NCBI RefSeq assembly: GCF_900098745.1
Contig: NZ_FQTT01000015.1
Location: 124,001-188,000 of the forward strand
From: Actinomyces glycerinitolerans
Lineage (GTDB): Bacteria > Actinomycetota > Actinomycetes > Actinomycetales > Actinomycetaceae
Length of the DNA: 64,000 nt
Direction of reading: 5' to 3'
Part shown: positions 17,742 through 28,041 of the stretch, piece after piece
How the letters are laid out: each line of letters opens with the position of its first letter
Numbering within the stretch: the stretch's first letter is position 1
Position numbers and translations under genes: made by a program
Notes under the pieces: model-generated
Database searches by the model: none
Seen by the model: only the letters and a program-made list of their open reading frames with translations
Told to the model about the DNA's origin: nothing

Positions 17742-19177
<1,436 letters not shown>

Positions 19178-19181
<4 letters not shown>

Positions 19182-21376
19182 GCATCGCGCCCCCGTCCGA
19201 CGCCACGCCCGCCGTCGACGCCGACGATCGGCTGGTCGTGGCCGTGGTCTCCCCGACGTCGCTGGGCACCCAGGCCGCCCATGAGGTCACGCCGGCGGTG
19301 CGGGCGCTGGCCGACGTCGTGCGCGTGCGGACCCTGGCGGAGCTGTTCCGATGGGCGAGTACCGGCCGCTCCGACGCCGCCCAGGCCTCGCCCCCCACCG
19401 CGAGCGCTGCCGCGCTCGCCGCGCCCGACTCCTCCGCGTTCGCGGCCCCGGCTGTAGCGCCGGCGCCGGTGGCCCTGATCATCGCCACCGACGAGGTCGG
19501 CAGCCTCGACGACGTCGCCGCCGCCGTCGCCCACTACCCCGCCCTGGCCGCCGCCCGGCTGGTGCTGCTGACCGAGCGGGCCGAACTGCACGACCTGGGC
19601 CGCGCCATCGACGAGGACCTGGTGCGCGAGGTCATCGCCGTGCCCTGGACGCCGGGTGCCATCGGCGAGCGCGCCCGGGCGCAGATCCGCCGCTGGATGC
19701 GCGACCGCCTGCCCGACGACGACCCCCGTCGTCTGCGCGACGGCGACGGGTTGGACCACTCCCCGCTGCTGGAGGCACTCACCCACCACTCCGACGCCCT
19801 GACCGCCGAGCTCATCGCCGCCTGCGAGCAGGTCCTCGGTCCCCGCCCGCGCCTGCAGCTGCCGGCCGGGGTGCGGCTGACCCACCAGGGGCAGGCCGTC
19901 GACGGCGTCTACGTGGTGGTCCGCGGATCGGTGGCGCTGACCCGGCACACCCGGGTCGGCGAGGTCACCCTTCATCACGCCACCACCGGCCGCATCATCG
20001 GCCTGGTGTCGCTGGCCAGCCACGGGCGCGCCTTCGTCACCGCCACGACCACCACCGACGTCGAACTCATCCTGCTGTCCATCGAGCAGCTGGACCGGGC
20101 GCTGCGGGAGAACCCGGTCACCGAGCAGGTGCTCGCGGCGCTGATTATCCGCTCCCTGACGAAGCGGCTGGAGCGCTCGGAGGTCTTGCAGGTGGAGAAG
20201 ATCGAGCTGGCGGCGGCGCTGGACGCCGAGCGGATACAGGTGCAGGAGACCCTCACCGCGCTGGAACAGGCCCGCCTGGAGCTGTTGGCACAGGAGCGCT
20301 TCGCCACCCTGGGGGAGTTGGCGGCCGGGGTCGCCCACGAGTTGAACAACCCCGTGGCCGCGCTCGAGCGCGCCGGCGACCACCTGAGCGCGGACCTGGC
20401 CGCCGTGCTGGCCACCCACCCCGACGGCGAACTCATCGCGACCGTGGCCGCCGACGCGCGCACCCGACCGGCCGCCTCCACGCGCACCGAGCGCGCCGCC
20501 CGCAAACGACTGGAGCAGGTGGTCGGGGATCGGGAACTGGCCCGCCGGCTGGTGGCGGCCGGCATCGACGCCGACGGCGATCCCCACACCGCCCGCGCGC
20601 TGGCCGCCGACCCCGCTCGCCTGGCCACCGTCGAGGCGGCCGCCGCCATCGGCCGCGCCGAACGAAACATGCGCCTGGCCACCGACCGCATCAGCGGCCT
20701 CGTTGCCAGCCTGTCCACCTATGTGCGCCCCGACGGGGAGGACATGGTCGATGTGGACCTGCGGGAAGTGGTTGAGGACGCCCTGCGGCTGACCGCGCAC
20801 CGGCTGGAGGGGGTGGAGATCGAGCGCGATTACCCGGCCGACCCGGGCGCGCTGCCGGCGGTGCCCGGCCACGCCGGCGAACTGGTACAGGTGTGGACCA
20901 ATATTCTCGCCAACGCCGCCGACGCCCTGGCCGCCCAGGCGAAGGCGGACGCCGCGGCCGGCCGGAAGACGCGCCCGGGCCGCGTGAAGGTACGCATCGC
21001 GCCGACGGCAGGCGGGGTGCGGGTGAAGGTGCAGGACAACGGGCCGGGCATCGACCCGGACGTCCTGCCGCGCATCTTCGAACCCCGCTTCACCACCAAG
21101 CACGGCCAGGTGCGCTTCGGGCTGGGGCTGGGCATGGGACTGGCCAAGAGCGTGGTGGACGCCCACCGCGGTTCGATCAAGGTCGACTCCGAGCCCGGCC
21201 GTACCCGGGTCACCGTGGTGCTGCCCGCCCACCCGACCGTGACGGCCGCGGGTCTCCTGCCCGAGAGTCCACCGGGACCGCCGCCGCGACCGCACCAGGC
21301 CGACAGACGCCCGGACCGGAAGAAGCCGCGTAAACCGGCGCGCAAGCATTCACGCTCCCCGAAGGAGAAGCCATGA
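19178..21376 (+). CDS. sensor histidine kinase with cNMP-binding domain
   Basis: A 732-residue cytosolic kinase. Order: a receiver-like degenerate N-terminal region (about 15-180, no clear phospho-Asp); a cyclic-nucleotide-binding-type beta-roll (RLQLPAGVRLTHQGQAVDGVYVVVRGSVAL, about 220-310); a coiled coil (about 335-370); HisKA with ERFATLGELAAGVAHELNNPVAAL (phospho-His in AHELNN, about 385); and HATPase with VQDNGPGIDPDVLPRIFEPRFTTK and GLGLGMGLAKSVVDAH. No membrane segment is seen. It overlaps the transporter upstream and the receiver downstream by four bases each. An alanine-rich insert of about 100 residues separates HisKA from the HATPase. It probably reads a soluble signal through the cNMP-like domain. 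Confidence 0.9.
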
Positions 21377-21843
21377 AACTCGCCATCCTGGTCGTTGAGG
21401 ACGAGCCGGAGGTCCGGGACGCCGTCGTCGGGGATCTGGCCCCTTTTGCCGCCACGGTGCGCATCGAGCCGGCCGAGGACGTCGCCGACGCCTGGGAGGC
21501 GGTCGGCGACATCGACGACGACGGCGACCTGCTCGCCCTGGTCCTGGCCGACCATCGCATGCCCGGCCGCAGCGGCGTCGACATGCTGGTGGAGATGAAC
21601 ACCGATGCGCGCACCGCCGCCGCCCGCAAGGTGCTGGTCACCGGGCAGGCCGACCAGGCCGACACCATCCGTGCCGTCAACGACGCCGGGCTGGACCACT
21701 ACATCGCCAAGCCCTGGGACCCGGCCCGGCTGCAGCAGGTGGTGCGCGACCAACTCACCGACTTCGTGCTGGAGACCGGCATCGACCCACTGCCGCACCT
21801 GCGCGCCCTCGACCGGGTGCGGGCCCTGGAGGCGTTGCGCTGA
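21373..21843 (+). CDS. single-domain response regulator
   Basis: A 156-residue receiver with acidic pair in LVVEDEPEVRDAV (8-20), phospho-acceptor Asp in LALVLADHRMPGRSG (about 60), Thr in KVLVTGQADQ and the conserved Lys in YIAKPWDPARL. There is no DNA-binding or output domain, so it signals by protein contact. It is coupled by ATGA overlap to the kinase. The PGRSG after the phospho-Asp and the TGQ are typical of receivers that act with cNMP-type kinases. Confidence 0.92.
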   Translation: MKLAILVVEDEPEVRDAVVGDLAPFAATVRIEPAEDVADAWEAVGDIDDDGDLLALVLADHRMPGRSGVDMLVEMNTDARTAAARKVLVTGQADQADTIRAVNDAGLDHYIAKPWDPARLQQVVRDQLTDFVLETGIDPLPHLRALDRVRALEALR

Positions 21844-21942
21844 CGCAGCCCGGTGAGGCTGTGATGGCTCCGTGACTGGGGGTCGCCTGGGCGGCCGCCG
21901 CGTCGGGGGCGCCGGGGGAGGGCGCCGTGTCAGGATTGGCAC

Positions 21943-23127
21943 ATGAGTGAGGTAAGCCGAGCCGCATCGGGCCGCACCCAGGGCGAGTCCATAGCCGTTG
22001 TCATCGCCGTGCTCGTCGTCGTCTGTGCCGGCATGTACTACATCGGGTCGCTTTTCGGGCCCGCCTTCTTTGCGCTGACCCTGGTCATCACCGTGCGCCC
22101 CCTGGTCACCTGGGCCACGCGCCACCGCGTGCCACGCCCGGTGTCGGCCCTGATCGCCATCCTGATCATCTTCGCCTTCGTCATCGGTCTGTTCGCGGCC
22201 CTGGCCGTCGCCATCCTGCAGCTGATCGACACCTTGCCCGAGTACTCGGCGCAGTTCGCCGCGATCTGGGACAACATACGCGCCCTGCTGGAGCGTGTGG
22301 GCGTGGACGAGACGGCCCTGATTGACCAGGTGTCGGAGTCCATGGACACCAGCCGAATCGTCTCGTTGGCCCAGAGCCTGCTCGGACAGGTCACCAGCGC
22401 CGGTTCCGTGCTCAGCGTCATGGGGCTGACGGTCGTCTTCCTGATGTTCGACACCTCCCGCATCGAGGTGCGCTCCCGCGCCCTGAGCCGCCTGCGCCCC
22501 GGCATCGCCGATGCGCTCAATGGCTTCGCGGGCTCGGTGCGCTCCTACTGGCTGGTGTCCACCATCTTCGGCCTGATCGTGGCGGTGCTCGACGTCATCG
22601 CGCTGTGGATCCTGAACGTGCCGATGGCCGTGACCTGGGGCGTGGTCTCCTTCATCACCAACTACATCCCCAACATCGGCTTCCTCCTGGGCGTGATTCC
22701 GCCGGCACTGATCGCGCTGGTCGCCTCCGGGCCGTGGACGGCCCTGTGGGTGGTGGTGGCCTACTGCGTGCTTAACTTCGTCATCCAGTCGCTGATCCAG
22801 CCGAAGTTCACCGGCGACGCGGTCGGCCTGAACACGACGACGACGTTCCTGTCCCTGCTGTTCTGGAGCCAGGTCATCGGGGCGCTCGGCACGATCCTGG
22901 CGGTGCCGCTGACCTTGTTCGTAAAGGCGCTGCTGGTGGACTCGGACCCGCGCTCGCGGTGGATCAACGTGTTCTTGGCGGCCGGCGACGCGGATATCGA
23001 CGACGGTGCGGCGCGTGCGGAAGTCGGTGAGGAGCCTGCTGGCGGTGACGCCGGGCCTGCCGACGGCGACTCGGAGCCGGAGGGCGGTGCCCGGCCGGCA
23101 GCGGCCGAGGGTGCCGCCGGCTCCTGA
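21943..23127 (+). CDS. AI-2E family transporter (TqsA/PerM-like)
   Basis: A 394-residue membrane protein with about eight hydrophobic segments and the family patterns GSLFGPAFFALTLVITVRPLV, FITNYIPNIGFLLGVIPPALIAL and IQPKFTGDAVGLNTTTTFLSLLFWSQVIGALG. One member, E. coli TqsA, exports AI-2, but others have ion or unknown transport roles. MtnN and LuxS are in the same region, which is suggestive but not proof. The C-terminal ~45 residues are acidic and Ala/Gly-rich, without membrane segments. Confidence 0.88.
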   Translation: MSEVSRAASGRTQGESIAVVIAVLVVVCAGMYYIGSLFGPAFFALTLVITVRPLVTWATRHRVPRPVSALIAILIIFAFVIGLFAALAVAILQLIDTLPEYSAQFAAIWDNIRALLERVGVDETALIDQVSESMDTSRIVSLAQSLLGQVTSAGSVLSVMGLTVVFLMFDTSRIEVRSRALSRLRPGIADALNGFAGSVRSYWLVSTIFGLIVAVLDVIALWILNVPMAVTWGVVSFITNYIPNIGFLLGVIPPALIALVASGPWTALWVVVAYCVLNFVIQSLIQPKFTGDAVGLNTTTTFLSLLFWSQVIGALGTILAVPLTLFVKALLVDSDPRSRWINVFLAAGDADIDDGAARAEVGEEPAGGDAGPADGDSEPEGGARPAAAEGAAGS

Positions 23128-23565
23128 TTCCCATGGTTTTCACAGGTTCACCGCGGTGGGCTTTCAGACGTGGGGGGTTATATGGGCTGTGCCGCCGGAC
23201 GAGGCGGGCCGCGAGGGTTGGGGAACCCGATGACCGGTCCGGTTCGAGGCCGCCCCGGGTACTAGGGAGCTCGGGTCGGACGCTCCGGCGAAGGAGGGCG
23301 CTCCCCCGGATGTGGGAACCCGGGCGCGGAGCCCCTCACTGACGAAGGCCCTCGGGCCGGGTCCACCCCGGTCCGAGGGCCTCGCCATCTTCGGGGTATC
23401 GGAGCGAATGTGTGTGGTTCTGGCGTGGTGCTTTTGGCCGGCGTGTCGCGGGGGCCTGGCGTAAACCTCCCCGGTTTGGACCGGGTTCCTTCAGCTGGGC
23501 CGCGTTCCGGCGCTTGGACCGTCTGGGAGTGCGTTTAGGGCGGTCCAAACTGCCGCAGGCGCCTC
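23128..23565. other. intergenic region with terminator hairpin and GGTCCAA-type repeats
   Basis: No gene supported. A strong hairpin lies at 23346-23382. Further on, TTGGACC and GGTCCAA motifs recur (about 23470-23560), similar to the perfect hairpin at 56548-56582. A GGTTCGA at about 23240 recalls a tRNA T-arm, but no cloverleaf forms. Confidence 0.5.
23346..23382 (+). terminator. strong GC hairpin after the AI-2E gene
   Basis: Arms 23346-23361 (AGGCCCTCGGGCCGGG) and 23367-23382 pair over 16 positions, one being a G-T wobble, with a five-base loop. It lies about 220 bases after the AI-2E stop. There is no clear T-tract, which is common for actinobacterial terminators. It could serve the + strand transcript or both strands. 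Confidence 0.55.
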
Positions 23566-24147
23566 TCACCGCTCGGCGTGACCGTGAATGAACGGCGTGA
23601 GTCGGCCCAGCACCCCGTCAACATGCGGCGCCTCCAAGTGCACGTGGGAGAAGCCCGCGTGGTTGATTGTGTCGGCCGTGTCCCGGCACGGGTCGCATCC
23701 GTGATCAAGCAGGCGGGTGATCGGGCTTGCGAACCTCTGGATGCGGCGAGCAGTCGACCCGGGCGCGGCGGCCACGTGCTCGTAGAACACCAGCACGCCC
23801 CCGGGGCGCAGCACCCTGACGGTCTCGGTCAGGGCGAGCTCCGGGTCGGACACCGAGCACAGAACGGTGGAACAGATGACCGCGTCGACGCTGGCGTCCT
23901 CCACGGGTATCCGCACTGCGGGTGCCGTCAGCAACTGAGAGCGGGGTCTGGAGTTCACTGCGGCCGCTAACCTACGCCCCGGCGCAGGTTCTAGTGCCAG
24001 CCAGTGGACCGCGGGATGCAGCATTGATGCGGCCGTTCCGTTGCCCGCGCCCATGTCAAGGATCGTGCCGCTCAGAGCGGGCAGGACCCGCCGCTGCCAT
24101 TGCTCCCGCCCGAGCATGGCCGACGATGACGGTCCCACAACGCTCAT
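23566..24147 (-). CDS. class I SAM-dependent methyltransferase
   Basis: A 193-residue methyltransferase of the UbiE/type-11 kind. Motif I ILDMGAGNGTAASML (about 29-43) binds SAM. LALEPAPGR is the acidic loop end, VDAVICSTVLCSVSDPELALTETVRVLRPGGVLVFYEHV holds motifs IV-VI. The substrate is unknown. The C-terminal part is short with two cysteines (HGCDPCRD). It stands alone on the - strand before iclR, with 38 bases between. Confidence 0.85.
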   Translation of the reverse strand: MSVVGPSSSAMLGREQWQRRVLPALSGTILDMGAGNGTAASMLHPAVHWLALEPAPGRRLAAAVNSRPRSQLLTAPAVRIPVEDASVDAVICSTVLCSVSDPELALTETVRVLRPGGVLVFYEHVAAAPGSTARRIQRFASPITRLLDHGCDPCRDTADTINHAGFSHVHLEAPHVDGVLGRLTPFIHGHAER

Positions 24148-24185
24148 GTCGCCACCCTACCGTTACTGGCAGTGCGTGGCCCCGG

Positions 24186-24989
24186 TCAGTCCGCCAGGGT
24201 CACGGGCACGCTTATGCCCTCGACGTCGGCGGCGGCGATGCACTCGTGGATGACGTCTGCGATCTGCCGCAGGTGTGGCAGATCCGCGCGTTCAACTGGC
24301 ATGGTTGCCGAGATGGCCAGTACCGGCACCCCGGCAACGGCGAGCGGGACACCCACGCAGGCCAGGCTTGGGCGGTCTTCGCCGATCTCAATGGCGTAGC
24401 CGTGGGATTGCACCCGTTGCATCTCCTCGGTCAGCCGCCCGTGCAACTCCGCGGACGCTTCGGGGACCAGGCTCACCCACGTCTCCACCTCCGCGGCCGA
24501 CGGCTGGCGGGCGCCGAGAATGGCGCGTCCCATGGCCGTTGTCGCCACCGGGGCGCTCTGCCCGATGCGCGACCAGACCCGCACCGGACGATCCGGCTCC
24601 ACCTTGTCCAGATACACGACATCGCGCTCGTACAGTCGCCCGAGGTGCACCAGCTCATGAGTACGCTCGCAGATCGCCAGTAGCACCGGGTGCAGCATGG
24701 ATGCGGCCTGGTTCGCGCTCGTCCACCAAGTGGCCATGCGGCCGGTCATGGGACCCAACCGGTACCTTCCGGATTCGTCTTGCTCCACCCAGCGGCGCTG
24801 CCTGAGCGTGGCCAGGATGTGGTGCAGGCTCGACTTGTTGATACCGGTGTCAACGGCGAGCCTGCTCAGGGAAACGCCCTCAGCATCGACGGCGAGCAGG
24901 TGCTCTACCACCGCGAGCGCCTTGTCTACCGAGGCGATCGTCACCGGCTTCCGCCCGGTCCGGATGGGCTTCGGATTTGGTGCGGGCAT
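24186..24989 (-). CDS. IclR-family transcriptional regulator
   Basis: A 267-residue regulator with an N-terminal winged helix (ALAVVEHLLAVDAEGVSLSRLAVDTGINKSSLHHILATL, about 24-62) and a GAF-like effector domain (ERDVVYLDKVEPDRPVRVWSRIGQSAPVATTAMGRAILG; YAIEIGEDRPSLACVGVPL). The start at 24989 is preferred because GGAGAAG precedes it. It is last in the leftward uronate cluster. A palindrome upstream (25025-25043) could be its own operator, and a similar half-site stands before the transporter gene. By analogy with KdgR it probably represses the cluster and senses a ketodeoxygluconate-type intermediate. Confidence 0.9.
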   Translation of the reverse strand: MPAPNPKPIRTGRKPVTIASVDKALAVVEHLLAVDAEGVSLSRLAVDTGINKSSLHHILATLRQRRWVEQDESGRYRLGPMTGRMATWWTSANQAASMLHPVLLAICERTHELVHLGRLYERDVVYLDKVEPDRPVRVWSRIGQSAPVATTAMGRAILGARQPSAAEVETWVSLVPEASAELHGRLTEEMQRVQSHGYAIEIGEDRPSLACVGVPLAVAGVPVLAISATMPVERADLPHLRQIADVIHECIAAADVEGISVPVTLAD

Positions 24990-25024
24990 GGCGCTTCTCC
25001 AATAATTCTGCGAGCTGAACGGTC

Positions 25025-25043
25025 TGTTTGATGCAATGAAACA
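25025..25043. promoter_or_regulatory. palindromic IclR-type operator candidate before iclR
   Basis: TGTTTGATGCAATGAAACA is an imperfect 19-bp palindrome with TGTTT/AAACA ends, 36 bases before the iclR start. The half TGTTTCAT recurs at 29443-29450 before the MFS gene. Confidence 0.55.
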
Positions 25044-25091
25044 CACTCAGTCTACCGTCCGTGCGGAGCTGACGCCGCCGAGACGCCCCGA

Positions 25092-25889
25092 TCAGGGCTG
25101 CTTGCCGATGTAGGCGAGGATGCCGCCGTCGACGTACAGGACGTGCCCGTTGACGAAGTCGGAGGCGCGAGAGGCCAGGAAGACGGCCGGGCCGGCCAGG
25201 TCCGCCGGGTCGCCCCAGCGAGCGGCCGGGGTGCGGGCGACGATGAACTGGTCGAAGGGGTGCCGTGATCCGTCTGCCTGGCGCTCGCGCAGCGGGGCCG
25301 TCTGCGGCGTAGCGATATAGCCCGGACCGATACCGTTGCACTGAATGTTGTACTGGCCGTACTCGGAGGCGATGTTGCGGGTCAGCATCTTCAACCCGCC
25401 CTTGGCGGCGGCGTAGGCGGATACGGTTTCGCGGCCGAGCTCGGACATCATGGAGCAGACGTTGATGATCTTGCCCCCGCCCCGCTCGATCATCGCCGGG
25501 AGGACCGCCTTGGCCATGATGAACGGACCGGTGAGATCGATGTCCACCACCTCCCGGAACTCCGCGGCACTCATCTGCGTCATCGGGATGCGCTTGATAA
25601 TGCCGGCGTTGTTGACCAGGACGTCGATGGGGGCTACGGCATTGGAGATCGTCGAGACGGCTTCGTCTACTGCCTCCTCATTGGTGACGTCGAACACGTA
25701 ACCGTGTGCGTCGATCCCCTCCGCGGCATAGGCCGCCAGGCCCCGGTCCACCGACGCTTGGGAGCGGGCGTTGAAGACGATGGTTGCGCCGGCGTCGGCG
25801 AGCGCCTTGGCGATGGCAAAGCCGATGCCATAGACCGCGCCGGTAACCAGCGCCGTGCGCCCCTCGAGACTGAATATCGAATCAGGCAT
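25092..25889 (-). CDS. kduD: 2-deoxy-D-gluconate 3-dehydrogenase (KduD-type SDR)
   Basis: A 265-residue short-chain dehydrogenase. The cofactor motif TALVTGAVYGIGFAIAKAL (about 12-30) keeps TGxxxGIG. NNAG follows, then the catalytic Ser in NVCSMMSELG, Tyr-x-x-x-Lys in YAAAKGG, and the C-terminal GHVLYVDGGILAYIG. KduD reduces or oxidises the 2,5-diketo-3-deoxygluconate made by KduI in unsaturated uronate breakdown. The ATG at 25889 is chosen over longer frames that run into kduI. 38 bases separate it from kduI. Confidence 0.9.
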   Translation of the reverse strand: MPDSIFSLEGRTALVTGAVYGIGFAIAKALADAGATIVFNARSQASVDRGLAAYAAEGIDAHGYVFDVTNEEAVDEAVSTISNAVAPIDVLVNNAGIIKRIPMTQMSAAEFREVVDIDLTGPFIMAKAVLPAMIERGGGKIINVCSMMSELGRETVSAYAAAKGGLKMLTRNIASEYGQYNIQCNGIGPGYIATPQTAPLRERQADGSRHPFDQFIVARTPAARWGDPADLAGPAVFLASRASDFVNGHVLYVDGGILAYIGKQP

Positions 25890-25927
25890 AACAATCCCGT
25901 CCTTCCCGTCCTTCTTGTATGCGGCTG

Positions 25928-26764
25928 TCAGCGGATCTCGGTGACAGGGTGCGCGTCCATGTCGTCGAAGAACTGGTTCTCCCCAGCCATCGCCCACACG
26001 AAGGTGTAGGCGGCGGTGCCGACCCCGCAGTGCAACGACCAGGACGGCGAGATGACGGCCTGCCGGTCGGCGACGACCAGATGACGGGTCCGTTCGGGCT
26101 CGCCCATGATGTGGAAGACACGTGCATCTTGGGGAACGTCGAAGTACAGGTAGCACTCGGTGCGGCGGTCGTGAGTGTGGGCCGGCATGGTGTTCCACAT
26201 TGATCCCTCGTGCAGCCGGGTGAACCCCATGACCACCTGGCAGGAGCGAATGCCGCCCTCGTGGATGTACTGGGTGAGTGTGCGGCGATTAGAGGTCTTC
26301 TGGTCGCCGAGCTCGCGCACCGTGCCGTCGCCGGGGAGCGCCAGTGTGGTCGGGTGGTCCGCGTGGGCGGGGGCGGAGAACAGGTAGAACTGCGCGCCGC
26401 GCTCCTGATCGGGGCGCGCATCGGTGAAGACGACGTCGCGGGCGCCGCGTCCGATGTACAGGCAGGCGGTAGATGGCATCTCATAGACGGTCCCGTCGAC
26501 GGTGATCACGCCGTCGCCACCGACGTTGAGCACCCCCATCTCGCGCCGCTGAAGGAAGAAGTCCGAACGCAGTTCGTCGAAAGTCGGCAAGGACAGTTCG
26601 TGGCCTGCAGGCTCGGCGCCGCCCAGGACGATCCGATCCTGGTGAGTGTAGACGGCAGTGACCTGACCGGGAACGAAGACCTGCTCGATCAGGTAGCGGT
26701 CGCGTAGATCCTGGGTGTCGAATCCGGGGATCTGCTCGGGGTTGGTGGCGTAGCGCTGTTCCAT
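25928..26764 (-). CDS. kduI: 5-dehydro-4-deoxy-D-glucuronate isomerase
   Basis: A 278-residue cupin-fold isomerase turning 4-deoxy-5-ketouronate into 2,5-diketo-3-deoxygluconate. The family stretches are EQVFVPGQVTAVYTHQDRIVLGG, RREMGVLNVGGDGVITVDG, IGRGARDVVF and the metal site NTMPAHTHDRRTECYLYFDVP (His-x-His, Glu, with a later His in SLHCGVGTAAYTFVWAM). Length is as usual for KduI. The ATG follows GGAGCC. It is placed between the GH105 hydrolase, which yields its substrate, and KduD, which uses its product. Confidence 0.95.
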   Translation of the reverse strand: MEQRYATNPEQIPGFDTQDLRDRYLIEQVFVPGQVTAVYTHQDRIVLGGAEPAGHELSLPTFDELRSDFFLQRREMGVLNVGGDGVITVDGTVYEMPSTACLYIGRGARDVVFTDARPDQERGAQFYLFSAPAHADHPTTLALPGDGTVRELGDQKTSNRRTLTQYIHEGGIRSCQVVMGFTRLHEGSMWNTMPAHTHDRRTECYLYFDVPQDARVFHIMGEPERTRHLVVADRQAVISPSWSLHCGVGTAAYTFVWAMAGENQFFDDMDAHPVTEIR

Positions 26765-26876
26765 GGCGTCTGGCTCCTTCAGTGCGATAACGGGCTGGTT
26801 CGGTGGATGATGGTTGTGCGCTTGCGGTGCGGTCTGAGTTGGATCGGAGTTAGATCGGAGGTGGGTCTGAATTCGG

Positions 26877-28025
26877 TCAGTAGTAGGTGCGCAGGTACTC
26901 GGCCAGGCACAGGATTGCCATGGCCTGACCATAGGGCATCGATGTGCGCGGGATGTCCCGGTAGAACTGGAGGGAGTCGCCCATCCCGGTGCCGAAGGAG
27001 ACCTGCATGAGCTCGCCGTCGTCGTTGATGTTGTCCACGATTGCGCGGACGGCGCGCTCGGCGATCGGCGCGTAGGTAGATTTGTCGATGTAGCCGAGCC
27101 GCACCGCCTTGAGGATGCCGTAGGCGAAGCCGGCCGTCGCGGATGCCTCCAGGTAGGAGTCGGGATCGTCCAGCAGCGTGTGCCACAGGCCCGACGCGTC
27201 CTGTAGCGGGGCCAATGCGTCCGCCTGCGCCCGCAGCGTCTCGAGGAGGAACCTGCGCACGGGGTCGTCGGCGGGCCAGTCGACCAGCTGCAGGAAGTCC
27301 GGGATCACCATGGTGATCCAGGAGTTGCCTCTTGCCCAGCGGGCTTCGGCGAAGTTATTGGCGCCGTCGAAGGTCCAGCCGTGGAACCACAGTCCGGTGC
27401 GCCGGTCTGTGAGGTAGTTGATGTGGGTGAGGAACTGGAAGGTCGCTTCCCGGACGTACTGCGGGCGGTCCAGGAGCAGGCCGATGCGGGTCAGGGGCAG
27501 CACCGTCATCATGAGGGTGTCGTCCCACATCTGGTGGTGGTTCTCCTCGGCCAGGGTCATGTGCTGCATGCCGCCGCGCGGGGTGCGCGGCATCTCGCGC
27601 ATGGCCCACTCGGCCCACGACTCCAGCCACGGTAGGTAGGAGCGGCGCCCCGTCGACTCGTAGAGGTTGGCCAGGGTGAGGAAGGGCGCCATGGTGTTGA
27701 CGTTCTTGGTGGTGCCCTCGGCGAGCCGGCGCTCGAACCACTGGGTGATGATGTCGAGCATGCGGGTCTCGCCCGTCTGTTCGTAGTACTGCCACATGCC
27801 GTACAGGCCGATGCCGTGGGTCCACTCCCAGCCGGTCGCCCAGCCCTTGGTGTCGATCACGCGGCCGTCGTCGAGCCGCAGCAGGAACTCACCGGTGGGG
27901 TCCTCAATGCTGATGAGGTTGTCGGTAAGGCGAGCGATGAGTTCGTGGAGCTCGGGGCGGGAAATGAATCGGTCCGGGGCCCGCAGCAGTTTGGAGTGCT
28001 TGACCGGCCAGATCTTCGGTGCCAT
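26877..28025 (-). CDS. GH105-type unsaturated uronyl/rhamnogalacturonyl hydrolase
   Basis: A 382-residue (alpha/alpha)6-barrel hydrolase. It contains WATGWEWTHGIGLYGM, WFERRLAEGTTKNVNTMAPFLTLANLYE, MWDDTLMMTVLPL (Asp), FHGWTFDGANNFAEARWARGNSWI and PYGQAMAILCLAEYL, the signature set for GH105/GH88-like enzymes. These cleave the unsaturated uronic acid left at chain ends after polysaccharide lyases act. No signal peptide is seen, so imported oligosaccharides are the substrate. The pectic versus glycosaminoglycan substrate cannot be told. No lyase gene is in the window. Confidence 0.88.
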   Translation of the reverse strand: MAPKIWPVKHSKLLRAPDRFISRPELHELIARLTDNLISIEDPTGEFLLRLDDGRVIDTKGWATGWEWTHGIGLYGMWQYYEQTGETRMLDIITQWFERRLAEGTTKNVNTMAPFLTLANLYESTGRRSYLPWLESWAEWAMREMPRTPRGGMQHMTLAEENHHQMWDDTLMMTVLPLTRIGLLLDRPQYVREATFQFLTHINYLTDRRTGLWFHGWTFDGANNFAEARWARGNSWITMVIPDFLQLVDWPADDPVRRFLLETLRAQADALAPLQDASGLWHTLLDDPDSYLEASATAGFAYGILKAVRLGYIDKSTYAPIAERAVRAIVDNINDDGELMQVSFGTGMGDSLQFYRDIPRTSMPYGQAMAILCLAEYLRTYY

Positions 28026-28041
28026 GGGTGCTGCGCCTCCT

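Noticed and set aside
23220-23330. Possible tRNA because of GGTTCGA
   Set aside because: No acceptor, D or anticodon stems could be drawn around it.
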